Assembly: GCA_012932865.1 (NCBI GenBank) | Contig: SAXG01000036.1 | Coordinates: 390,556 to 454,555, forward strand | Direction: 5' to 3' | DNA length: 64,000 nucleotides | DNA from: Amylostereum areolatum | Lineage: Eukaryota; Basidiomycota; Agaricomycetes; Russulales; Stereaceae | Shown: in pieces, positions 34,785-45,396 of the stretch | Layout: every line of letters begins with the position of its first letter | Position numbering within the stretch: position 1 is the first letter of the stretch | The notes under the pieces: model-generated | What the model was told of the DNA's origin: nothing | The model's input: the letters and a program-made list of their open reading frames with translations, nothing else | Databases searched by the model: none | Program-made: the position numbers and the translations under genes

Positions 34785-35032
34785 CAGACTCCTTCCCGCC
34801 GCTTCTTCGAGCACCGCCGGCCCCCCCCGGCCCCCCACCTAACACCACCTCTAGTGCTCGAAGAGCGACTGGCACTTTTGGTCGTGACTAAGCTGAGACC
34901 CCGTAGGACCCCTCCCGCCTTCCCGCAGTCAATGTCCCAATCCAGCTCGCTTGTATACGCGTGTACCGACGAGCGCATTCCCGACGCATTACATATACTT
35001 CGATTAGATACATATATTTAATATACAGCTTT
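34785..35032 (+). repeat. Left terminal inverted repeat
   Basis: 248 bp matching the reverse complement of 40816-41063 with one mismatch noticed (the g-c-a-t-t-c versus g-c-g-t-t-c position near 34979). It contains a shorter internal inverted repeat, tcttcgagcac at 34804-34814 and gtgctcgaaga at 34854-34864, with a C/G-homopolymer-rich loop between. Confidence 0.92.
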
Positions 35033-35199
35033 TTGCTATTCCCCAAGCTTGCCGCTTGCGCAGTCCGAGTCCGAGTCCGAAAGTAGATCCCGACGTGCGT
35101 TGTTTCTTGCCACGCCGCCATGAGGCATGCACGAGGCAAGGGAATGAGACCGAGGATTTGTGTTTCTTTCTCTTACGCTTGGACTCCCAGCACTCTAAT

Positions 35200-38029
35200 A
35201 TGTCGGACCCTGTCTCACTCCTCCTTGAATTCTTGAAGACTTCCGCATTGTCCCTACCCGAGCTACTCGTCTCCTTGATGTCCACACCTCGGTACAAGGA
35301 AACCATATGTGCATTGTTCCAGTCCAACATCATCTCCTTCCTGAATGCATTGATCAAGAACCCGGATCTCCGTGCCAAGATCCTCAAATGGGCCATGGAG
35401 TTCACCACTCCGGAATACTGTCGTGAGGTTACCGCATTGTCCAGACCAGAGGCCGGTCTCCACTTCACCGCAAAGAATGCGACAGCGGAGAAGATTGAAA
35501 GCTTCAGCATCCAGAAGATGGCCGCGATAATGCAAAAGCTCGCACCTTTCCTGTGGATCCTTCTCGGATCACTGTTGGAAGCAGACCCGGACTTGGTGAA
35601 GAGGAGAGAAAGGTATGCGGCTAAGAAGGACACACAGGCAGGTCGGCCGATGCAGACATCGGGAGGCAATCAAGGCGATTCGGGAAGCGCTCAGGCTAGC
35701 GAAGGGGCCAACGACACAGAGGAGGATGCCTATTGGGCAGAGCTTGGAGCTCTCGAAGAACTTGAGGATGGACATGGCGCGCCCGGCGTCGCTGGAAGGA
35801 ATGCTACGTCAGGTGGAGGCGCATTGCGGTCAAAGAGAGAAACCGAACGTACTATTGTGTGTATATATCAGTTTTGGATGTTCCATTCTCGCTCACCATG
35901 TTCTTTCTTACTAGCGAAGGGTCACGATCCTCAGTATTATGGCGAAGAGCACAAACCGTCTGTGCAACGCGTTTGCAGCTGTCATCGGCCTGTTTTTACA
36001 CTCTAGCAATGTTCCCGAGCGTGTCCTGGAGATGGTCGCACATATGGGGGTGTCCATAGGTCCAACCGCTGTCAACGAGGGTGTCAGCGCGCTATCGAAA
36101 GAGGCTTCGACAAAACTCATCCAGCTTGGCCAAACCCTTCTCGCAATGGATGCATACGACAACTTTGATGTCTTGTTCAACGTCGCAACGCCTACCGTTG
36201 AAAGCGGAAGTAAATCCCTTGCACACCTTACATCGGGGACACTTGTGCAGTTGGAACATGGAGTCGTTCTTGATGATCTCAAGTGTTCAAAGGAGATGTG
36301 GGAACGAAGCGCGTTCAACGCGAAGTCCACCAAGCGCGAAGACGAGTTGGGGGAACACACCGTGTTTGATCTTCTCGATCTCCATCCCGAGCAACCCCAT
36401 ATGTCTGGCCTGACACGCCGCCAACGCTTCCAAGCATGGATGTTTCGGAAAAGCCTTATCGAGCATGGGCCCGCCTACTTTCAGAAATACAAGGATGACC
36501 TGTCCCGGGATACTCCCGAATCTATCGAACAAGTCCCTGTTGTCAAGACGTATCAAGTTCCTGCTCGCGCGATGAACATCAATGAATCTACAACAAGAGG
36601 GAACATGGATGCCATACAGACCCTCCTTCGACAGGGCGGTGTTGACCCCGAGACCGTCGGCATGACCAATATCTCGGACTACGTTGTTCTCTTCAGCGGG
36701 GACCTTGGGACATTGGAGCGCGTGCAGAGTATCCTCGAGTCCCGATCAGCAGAGTCGACGCCGTGGCTACGGTTCCAGTACGTGGTATTCTTACCTGGTC
36801 AATTCCACATCAAGATGGCATGTGCCGACGCTCTTTGGAGAACGTTCCTCAAGCCGAAGGATGCAAAAGTTGATCCTACCAGCACGATGCATCACGCGGG
36901 TCTATTCAGCCCACGGGAATCCAACATCATTGGATCCAATCCAGGATTCCGTCGCATGCACGACCTTGTGCTACACGATGGAATTGTTTGCCGCTTGGAT
37001 GTGTGGAGGGTTGAGGCTAAGTCTGCCAGCGGCGGGTCAATCACAACGCTCGATGGCTATGCGGCTGGGGAACCCACATACGAAGATATCGTCAAGATGT
37101 CCGAGGATATTGTGAAGAAGTACGTCGCCAGCGGGGACTTCAAGGATCAACGGGACAAGCCTGCAAACATGCGCGACAAGGACTTCGAGAATAGTCAGCT
37201 TCGGCACCTATGCTACCTCCTTTACGAGGAAATCTCGTACGCAATGAACATTGGGGACGTTGGACGCCTTGAGGTTGCACTCGCGACATGGATTTTCCTG
37301 TTCAAAGGGACCGGAAAGAACAAGTACGCGACGCAGATCGCGAAATTCTTGATGGAGGTACATTTCTTATATCCCCCGGGTCTCAAGTTAGTGATTCCCC
37401 ACCGCCATCGTCTCCTAAGGGGTTTACTGATCTTTCGTATACTACTGCAGGCGAGCGGCGCGCTACAATTGGTTTTGTAATCCAAGAGGGAAGCCAGGTA
37501 TGTTCCGGGGAGTAGACTGGCTCGTCGAACGGAACAATCTCTATACAAAGGTAGAGTCCCGTCCCTATGCACTCGGGCATCTGAAACTGACGAAGGCTGC
37601 GGCGGTTGTTGAAAGCACATATATGGCGGCGAGTTCTCGAACAACACTCTCCAGTACCTCCTCAAAGAATCAATTCTCATCGAGCTCTACCGCCACCTTC
37701 ATGTCCAGATTGAGGATAACTTCTGCCTTACAAACCGGACTATCAACCACGCAAAACCGAACATGGCAGCAACATATCGAGTTGTATGCGAGCACATGGA
37801 GAAATACAAGCCGCACGAATTTACCCTAGACCGAGACCCCGCGGTACACTACGTCGTCGAGGATGTATTGCGGTCGGGGATGGATCAACTTCAGGTGATG
37901 TCCTTGGAGGAGTCTCTGCTTGTGGACTTGGAGTCGGAGCAGCCAATCATTGGGGACGATGGCGAGGTAACAGTCATGCGTGATGGCCAGGGCGAGGGAA
38001 CAGTCATGCGTGATGATCTGGCAGTATAG
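35200..38029 (+). CDS. DUF6589 protein, candidate transposase of the element
   Basis: Four exons (35200-35856, 35915-37386, 37451-37550, 37616-38029) join with no internal stop and give 880 residues. Signature blocks of the basidiomycete DUF6589 family are RRVTILSIMAKSTNRLCNAF, AMDAYDNFDVLFN (residues about 297-309), LFSGDLGTLERVQSI (about 478-492), FLPGQFHIKMACADALW, and YPPGLKRAARYNWFCNPRGK spanning intron 2. The conserved Asp in DNFD, the Asp in SGDLGT (about 482) and an acidic residue in NIGDVGRLEVAL (about 667-672) are spaced like an RNase H-fold DDE/D triad; this is inference. The N-terminal 200 residues are helical and end in a Gln/Ser/Glu-rich linker. The C-terminus carries a short duplication (VTVMRD / GTVMRD). 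An upstream in-frame ATG exists at 35056; 35200 is chosen because sequence before it is not protein-like. Confidence 0.85.
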
Positions 38030-38374
38030 TGATCAGCTAGCTAGTATATCGATAGAGGCGGTCATTGACTCACTGTGATTTCATGTGAACCGAGACGGAC
38101 CCGCCGCCGCCGAGGATCGATTTGGCGGAGCGAGAGACGGGCTTTGCTGTACGTGGGAAGGCGTAGGCCCAGCGAACGGTGAGGGAAGCCCAAGCGAAGC
38201 AGCCGAGTGGGGTCGGCTCTGCTCGCGCGGATGCGAGCTGGTAATTGGGGGGGATACGGTTGGTGGATGATTTGAGCTGGGTTGGGAAAGCAGACGAGCT
38301 GCCTGGACTTTGGCCGGGCACAGAGCGTTGCTTTCTGAACAAAATCAGAAACCACAATCAAAAGAAAGAACCGA
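38030..38374. other. Gap between the two convergent transposon genes
   Basis: 346 bp between the two stop codons, without coding signal. Both 3' UTRs probably end or overlap here. Confidence 0.5.
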
Positions 38375-40741
38375 TTACGACGCACTATTATGGCCCATCT
38401 GGTGGCAAACACTGCAGGTTTGAGGGCGGCGAGTTCGAGGGGGTGCCGCCGATCCTTGTATAGAGTTTCCCGCGGGTGCGTTGTTTAGATCAACGGACAT
38501 TGGGATACTAGAGACCGAAGGGGGAGAGGGAGGGGGATTGTATACGGTGTTGACCATGTCAAGGATCTCCTGCCCAAACTTCTTTGCGCGGTTCCAGCGC
38601 GTCTCGCGGATAACATCGGGAACAGAGGAAATCTTGTGGACTTGAGCGCAGGCGACGATACGGAGGAGGACGGGGTCCGACATGAATGTTCTCGCGCCGA
38701 AGTCCTTGTATGAGGAGGGACTGAGAACCTTGAGGGCGATGGTATCGCGCCAGTCCCGTAGTCGTGCTTCGAGATCGTATTCCTGGCTTGTGTACGGCTT
38801 CTCCCTGATGGAGGACTTGCCTCGTGGGGCCTTGGATGTTAGATTGTCGGTGATTGGTGGGAGAAAGAGGGTCATGGTGGCGACGAGGGTTGGAGTACAG
38901 AGATCACAGCAGAGTCGTGAATCGCGGGGGCGGCAGCGTGGACATCCTAAAGGATCGTCTTCGCGGCAGCGCAGGTGTTCGTTTTCTGAAGGCGTGGATG
39001 CTGTCGGCATGGATGAAGCAGTGGAAAGAAAAGATAAGATGTACCATTTACACCACCAAAGTAGGCCCTCGGAATTTGCCGACGACAACTTACCCCGCGT
39101 GTCTGTGCGTTCGCGAAATCTGCCGCTGCCTCATCCACCTCCACCACCTTCCCTTTCGGAAACCACGCCGGTCGCGTTGTTGCTACCGTTGCATGGTATC
39201 GAGCTTGAAGATCGGCCTCGCTTATCTTGGGCAGCACCACGGTTGGAATCATCGGCGTTGGTGATTCAACCTCAGCCATAATTACATCTTCCGGGGATAC
39301 CGCACGCGCAGGTACTTGCGCCTGTCCAGCAGGTGTCGCGAGCCCCCGGTTATCAGCGGGGACGGAAATGGGAACTTCAGGTGCGCTCTCTGATGACACC
39401 ACCCGCTTTTTGACCAACTTGTCGCGATAAGATCCTGGGGCGAACACAGCCAGTGCATCAGCGGTTCGTTTCTTCCCCTCCGCCCCACTGGTCTTCACTT
39501 GGGGGGGATTCAGGACTGATTTTGGGACCGCGTCGAAATGTTTTGGCTCGGCGAACAAAATCGCTAGCCCCTCCAACTTCGGATCGCGCGCGGCTCTCCC
39601 GAAACGTTGCCACATCGTCTCCAAGGTGCAGGTGAGTCTCCATTGGATGACGAGCTCAATATCGGGAATGTCAACGCCCTGATTTTTTCCCGTCAGATTT
39701 GTGCACAGTCAAAAGTGTTCTTGCTCACCATCCCGAGAGAATCGGTACCACAGGCCCCAGCACGTTCTCCATCTGCAATTGCCTTCGCCTCTGTCTCGCA
39801 GTACGTGTCGCTCATAATGGAATGGAACCAAATGAGCTTATCTTGATCCTCCGCAGGTAGACGAAGACGTAAGTGTTTACAACACGCCTCTGCCTCCTTA
39901 ATGCTGTCAAAAAAAATGATAAATTTCCTTTCAGGTAGCTTCCCCTTTCCGTCGACGATTGGGATGACGGGGTCAAGGTCCCGGAAGGACGATGCTGGGT
40001 ATTTCATCATGCATACCGACAAGAAGACATTTGGGCGATCATTGGGACGGATGAAGAATTCCGTGTTCGCTGGCGTCAGGTTAAGGATGCCGCACACTTC
40101 GGCAAGCATGCGTGGGGGTAATGTTGCGGAGAGGAGGCAGAAGTGGACGCTTGGGGGAAGGAGATAGCGAAGGCGAGCGATTTCCTTGTACTCCGGGCGG
40201 AAGCCACTCCATGTACTAATGCAGTGAGCTTCGTCGAAGGTGAGCGAAGGCATCCTGTCGACCCAAGACTTGTTTTTCCACAGTTTCTCAAAGCGGCCGT
40301 CCTTGTCCATCATAATCTCGGGGCTAATGACAACGAACCGGTGCTGTCCGTCTTTGATTTCCTGATGAATGGTGAACACTTCACTGGTCGACAGGATAAT
40401 AAGGGTAAGTACAGTACCATGAAGGTTGAGTCATTGTTATTCTTTCCGGTGACAGCGACGGCACTGACACCCACCCCTTGCATGATTTCGACGGTCTGTT
40501 GTCCCAGGATATTTAGAGCCGTCACAACAACGGCTATGCACTCGCTGTCGAAAAGTAAGGGCATCATGAATGCTAGTGATTTTCCGAAACCCGTGCTCGC
40601 ACAACCAACAAGGTGCTTCTGTCTCTGAAGGATACCTCTGCAGATCTTCATTTGCAGAAGGCAGGGTTGTTTGCCGAACACCTCAAATGTCCTCTTGCGC
40701 ATTTCCGCGAAGGTCGGTATAGTCCGAGTTGGAGGAGCCAT
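38375..40741 (-). CDS. RecQ-like DEAH helicase carried by the element
   Basis: Superfamily 2 helicase core. Four exons (40741-40418, 40361-39729, 39678-39045, 39000-38375) join in frame to 738 residues. Motif I is ASTGFGKS (about 48-55), motif II is FDEAHCISTWS (about 150-160), and motif III is LLSATLPP. Motif V, LGMGVDIPDIELVIQW, spans intron 2, and motif VI is QRFGRAARD. Beyond the core is a Pro/Val-rich linker, then a Cys-rich segment (CRRQ, CRED, CPRC, CCDLC) and a C-terminal zinc-knuckle-like CSVCHQMGHNSAS. These could bind zinc and DNA. Basidiomycete genomes carry many RecQ-like genes of this sort; finding one inside a bounded element suggests at least some are transposon cargo or transposition factors. 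All helicase residues I can check are intact. Confidence 0.88.
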
Positions 40742-40815
40742 GGTGAAGGCGGTTGGAGGTAGCGAGCCTGCGTAAAGTACATATGCTTAACTGCCAGCGA
40801 AATGAACAGTCGAAC

Positions 40816-41063
40816 AAAGCTGTATATTAAATATATGTATCTAATCGAAGTATATGTAATGCGTCGGGAACGCGCTCGTCGGTACACGCGTATACAAGCG
40901 AGCTGGATTGGGACATTGACTGCGGGAAGGCGGGAGGGGTCCTACGGGGTCTCAGCTTAGTCACGACCAAAAGTGCCAGTCGCTCTTCGAGCACTAGAGG
41001 TGGTGTTAGGTGGGGGGCCGGGGGGGGCCGGCGGTGCTCGAAGAAGCGGCGGGAAGGAGTCTG
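40816..41063 (-). repeat. Right terminal inverted repeat
   Basis: 248 bp, inverted partner of 34785-35032. Its inner end lies 75 bp upstream of the helicase start, so it probably includes the helicase promoter; likewise the left copy lies just upstream of the DUF6589 gene. The AT-rich inner part (tatattaaatatatgtat) may supply TATA-like sequence to both genes. Confidence 0.92.
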
Positions 41064-41072
41064 GCGGAAGAA
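41064..41072. repeat. Target-site duplication, right copy
   Basis: gcggaagaa, identical to 34776-34784. Confidence 0.9.
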
Positions 41073-41244
41073 GTGAAGGTCGCGCGTCAAGCTTCAATTG
41101 TTGGTTACGAAGAATTGAAGCTCCGCTTGAAAGCGAAACCGGCGGGAGGGCGGGGTTCGAGACTAGCAGAGGTCACGACCCACGACGACGAGCAGCCCAT
41201 TGTTCTCGTTCCTCGTCCAGGCCGAGGACGACGCAGCAGCACCG

Positions 41245-41277
41245 ACGACGACGACGACGACGACGACGAAGACGACG
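41245..41277 (+). repeat. GAC trinucleotide microsatellite before the kinase start
   Basis: A run of (gac/cga)n directly before the ATG at 41278. In the kinase frame it would encode poly-Thr if translation began upstream at 41200; in another frame it gives poly-Asp. Likely length-variable. Confidence 0.7.
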
Positions 41278-44200
41278 ATGGCCTCAGGCTCGGGAAAGAC
41301 CAACTCGCGCTTCTCGACGTTCAAAGTGTTCAAGTTCGCTGGTTCGAAAGCGCCTCCGCCGCCGCCGAAGGACACCAACTATCTTTACAGCGCCTCCAAT
41401 CCTTCCGTCCTCTCGTTTTCAAACCAAAGTCTATCTATCGATTCCTACTCCCAACCGACCACGCCCCACAGCACTCATCTCCCGCCCCCGTTCGACATTC
41501 GCAGCCCATCCCCCGCACCCAGTCGCGCGACACAGTCCCAGTCCCCCGCCCTCCTTTCTTCCGGCCTTTCCCCAGAGACCGCAGGGTTCAGGAAGAACAT
41601 CTTCAAATTCGCCAGCCTCGGAAAACGCTCGCGCTCCAGGAGCCGCCCACCGCCCGCGGAAGAGACAGCAGACGACGAGTCGATCTCCTTGCCATGGGGC
41701 TTTCAGGTGAGTGTCGGCCTCTCTCCCCCTCCCCGATAGCCTTTCGCTGACGCGGCTCGCGTGACTTAGCACAACATACACGTAGACGAATCGTGCGTAC
41801 CCCTCTTTTTTTTTCCTTTCGCGAACGCATCCATCCATCTCACGTGCGCTGCCAACAGCCTGGGAGGCTTTCCGCCGTCATGGACGCAGTCATTGTTGGA
41901 AGCCGGTCTCTCCGAAGCCGAGATCGAGGCCATTCAACAAGCCCGAAGAGCACGCTCGCCCGCCTCCGCCCCTTCCCACATCGGTCCTTCCATCTCCCGA
42001 GCCCATTCCCCCGCCCCGTCCTCCGTCGTCCTCAACCCCCGCCCCCGTTCAAGCTCCCTCAGCCGAAAACGCTCGGACCAGTCTCTCGCTCGCTCCGAAC
42101 GTTCCACTCGCCCCGCCGAACGTCCCCCGCCCCTTCCCTCCCATTCTCACATCCGTCAATACTCCATCAGCTCCCGCACTTCCAACGCCCGCGACCCCGA
42201 CGCCTCCTTTACCGAGGTCGATGGCACAGAAAGCATCGCCGCCCACTCCGACATGCAATACGTGTACGTCGACCACACCGCACGCTCCGCCAACAAGAGC
42301 ACTCCCACCACCCCGTCCTGTGTCCCTTCTACATCGCGCTCCGCCAGGACAACCCCTGACGAGCGCCGTTCAAGACCAAGAACGCCGCCGAGGCGCCCGT
42401 TCCGTGTTGTGAACGAAACGACGCCCGTCCGCGATCACTCCCCTCCACCCGCGTACGCTTCGCCCAAAGGCGGCTTCAACCCTCACGCCAACGACGACGC
42501 ACCCCCTCCCATCACCGCATCCGACCTGGCAAGGTCCCGGCCGCAAGAAAAGTCGGATGCATTTTCGTGGAGGGAAGCTCAGGAGGAGCAGGAGGAGGAG
42601 CAGGAGGAGGGCCAAGGCGCAACGGAGACGGACCATCCAGATCAGAGTCGGACATTGACTGAACGACGTCGACCGCCCCGCTTATCTGTGCTACCTCCCC
42701 GGCTATCGTTGCGCAAGGACGCGATCGACGATGTTTCCAGTTGGACGGAGGCCCTTCTGTCCTCCATCCCTTCCGCGGTCGCGGAAAGCCCCGAGTCGAT
42801 ACCTCGACCACCGGAGCCCACGCCTCTGCGCCAGAGTGCCAAGAAAGCCCCTCAAAACCTGATCCCCACACCGATCCCGAACATTCTTTTCACGTCCGCA
42901 AGTCCCGCGCGCGGCAACGAGGAAGCATCCCGAGACAGCGAGCACGAGATCGACTATTCGCTCTCCGCCTCGCCGCTGTACAACGAGCTCATGGGCATGA
43001 TGCAGGACAACGGCCGCCCCTCCCCGTCGCTATCTGTATCGTCCGCCAACTCAGAGACACTCACGTTTCCGCATACGCCACCATCCCCCAATTTCCCTGC
43101 ACACCTTTACCCGGACCAGTCCTCGGCGCGCGACTCTTCCCTCACCATCCGGATCGATCCCCGGCGCAACAGCGACCGCGACTCGAATGCATCTGCGAGC
43201 ACGGTGACCCACGCCACCATCGTTCGCGGTGGGACCGTCGTACGCCGTGCGCCTGTGAGCGTGGTGATCAGCCCGGCACGGGGCAAGGACGAGGAGGAGG
43301 AGGCGGCCAAGGCCATGCTTGAGGAGGAGGCGGAAGAGGAAGGCGACGCAGTCTCCGAACTCCAACCTCCACCCCCACCCCCATTATCTGCTGAGACAGA
43401 CACGACTCCCCACCCTTCTCCTCAGGGCCGTTCGCCGTCTCCCGCGGGGTCGTCCTCGTCGAGCGAATACTCCGACTCGGGATCAGGGTTCGGAGGAGCA
43501 GGCTCACCGCGGCAAACGATCGCGACGACGTCCGGGTCGAACAGCGCCGAAGACGGCGCCCAAAGGTCGCCCATGCCCTCGCCCTCTCCCAACCAATCCC
43601 AGTTCTCTCCACGGGATCGAACGCACAAACCGTCCATCCTCATCTCCACCGATTTCGAGGCAGAGCCGGAGTCCGTGCACCCCTCGGCCACCTCCGTCAC
43701 GTCCGCGTCCCAAAGCTTGGGCGTGTTCTCGCCCACCCACTCCGTGACGCCCAACTCGGCCGCGACGTTCGCGTCCCTGCACGCGTCGCGGTACCCCGGC
43801 TGGCTCTCGCACGTCGTCCAACCGCTGTCGGAGTTCATCGACTCCTCGCTCGACCCGCGCGACCTCTTCGCGGACCTGCAGGAGATCGCGGAGGGCGAAT
43901 CGGGCTCCGTCTTCTCCGCGCGCGTGCTCGCGCCCCCGCCCACCCACCGCTTCGTCCCGCCGACGCCGACGTCGCCGTTCCGGAGCAGCGCAGCGCGGCA
44001 GCAGCAGGCGCAGGACATGGTCGCGCTCAAGGCGATCCCGATCGCGCCCGAGGGCTCGCCGAAGCTGCTCGACCTGCGCAGGGAGCTCGAGCTCGTGCGC
44101 GACGTGCGCCACCCGAACGTGCTCAAGATGGAGGGCGTGTACGTCGACTTGGTGGAGGACAGCCTGTGGATCGGGATGGAGCTCATGGAGCGCAGTCTGG

Positions 44201-45170
44201 CGGACGTGCTGGGGATCCGGGGGGACGAGGACGGGGAGGGGGTCGCGGTCGGGGAGAAGATGGTCGCGCGGTTCGTGTGGGACGTGAGTTCTTCTCCCCT
44301 TCTTTCCTCTCCTTGCACACGCAGGTTCCGGTTTTGGCTGACCCGGCCCCGACGGAACCAGGTTCTGCTCGCGCTCTCCTACTTGCGGAAACAGCGCATC
44401 GCGCATCGCGACCTCCGCTCGGACAATCTTCTCCTGAGCAAGGACGGCGTGCTCAAGCTCGGTGCGTCCTTTCCGCCCGTCGCTGGCGTCGGAACCCCTC
44501 CCCCCCGCTCATCTCCCGTTGCCACGTTCTATGCATACAGCGGACTTCTCGAGCGCGGTGCGCGTGCCGCCCAACGCCAAGTGTTCGGACGTCGCCGGCG
44601 TCGTCTACTGGCAGGCGCCAGAAATACGGAAGTGCGTTTTGTTTCTTGCTCGGCCGCCGCGCGCGGGGGCTCCATTTTCGTGTCTCTTTTTTTTGTTGCC
44701 TTCTTTTTGCTGATTGTCGGTGGTGGACGTTTCTAGGGGACGATACGACCCGCTCAAGGTCGACGTTTGGTCGCTCGGCGCGACGACGTGGGAGCTCGTG
44801 CACGGCGAGCCGCCGTTCGCGGACGTGCAGGACCCGCGCCTGATCGGGTCCACGCTGCCCCCGGTCGCGGACTCGGACCTCTACTCACGATCTTTTCACG
44901 ATTTTTTGCATCTATGTTCTCAACCCGTTGCCTCAAGACCGGACCCCGACGAATTGCTCAATGTGCGCCCCCTTTTCGTCTTTTCGTCGTCCTGTTTCTG
45001 GCTTTCCTGAGGTTCGATGGCTGACCTGTGTGTCCTCGCAGGCTCACTTCATTCGCACTGCGTGCCCGCGTTCGGCCATTGTCCACCTGCTCGGACAATG
45101 TAGAGTCGTCGAGGAGAAGATCCTGCGGCGGCAGAGCGTCGACTCTCAAGGAACCTTCACCATGCCTTAG
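41278..45170 (+). CDS. CRIB-domain PAK/STE20-like protein kinase
   Basis: Predicted Cdc42/Rac effector kinase. Seven exons (41278-41706, 41770-41792, 41859-44283, 44362-44461, 44541-44631, 44737-44962, 45042-45170) join in frame to 1,140 residues. The CRIB/PBD motif is built from three exons: SISLPWGFQ-HNIHVDES-LGGFPPSWTQS. A very long Ser/Pro-rich linker follows. The C-terminal kinase domain has EIAEGESGSVFSAR (Gly loop), VALKAI (beta-3 Lys), RRELELV (alpha-C Glu), HRDLRSDN (catalytic loop), ADFSSAV (DFG position reads DFS), YWQAPEIRKGRYDPLKVDVW and ASRPDPDELLN. No PH domain is visible, so it is PAK/Ste20-like rather than Cla4-like. The start ATG follows a (GAC)n repeat at about 41245-41277. 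The 6.3-kb transposon lies 215 bp upstream and may have displaced an upstream exon or promoter. Confidence 0.88.
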
Positions 45171-45396
45171 TACTATCGATACCCCGTCTGCTGTTAATCG
45201 CACTCCCCATACTCCGCACTTGCACATATCCTCCCCTCACACGAGTCACCCGCGCTGCCCTCGGCCTCCCTTCCACTCTCGTTCCTGTCGCTCTCGCCTT
45301 TTTGCATCATATATCTCTCAGATTCACCTCGTACTTACGGCATTGGGACTCCCTCTTATTTTGTTTATTGCTATGGTTTTACAAGCTACCCCGCTT

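Larger units (their letters stand above)
34785..41063. mobile_element. Complete two-gene DNA transposon (DUF6589 plus RecQ-like helicase)
   Basis: 6,279 bp bounded by about 248-bp terminal inverted repeats that begin CAGACTCCTTCCCGCCGC. I see one base difference between the two ends. A perfect 9-bp duplication (gcggaagaa) flanks it, so this is a real transposition product and recent. Inside are only two genes, convergent with stops 346 bp apart: a DUF6589 protein (+) and a RecQ-like helicase (-). Both keep full-length spliced frames. A 9-bp duplication and long inverted repeats recall Mutator-like elements, but neither gene resembles a MULE transposase; hAT and Kyakuja-Dileera-Zisupton elements normally make 8-bp duplications. 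The transposase role of the DUF6589 protein is inferred from its position as the only other gene. Confidence 0.9.

Noticed and set aside
34785..35021. Protein-like frame within the left inverted repeat (ending HILRLDTYI)
   Set aside because: It is repeat sequence present in mirror image at the other end; no start, splice or domain supports translation.
34785..41063. Classification as a standard Mutator-like element
   Set aside because: The 9-bp duplication and long inverted repeats fit, but neither gene shows MULE transposase, SWIM or WRKY-GCM1 motifs.
41140..41175. Possible tRNA T-arm (ggttcgag context)
   Set aside because: No matching acceptor, D-arm or anticodon stem could be folded around it. 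No tRNA or rRNA gene was found elsewhere either.
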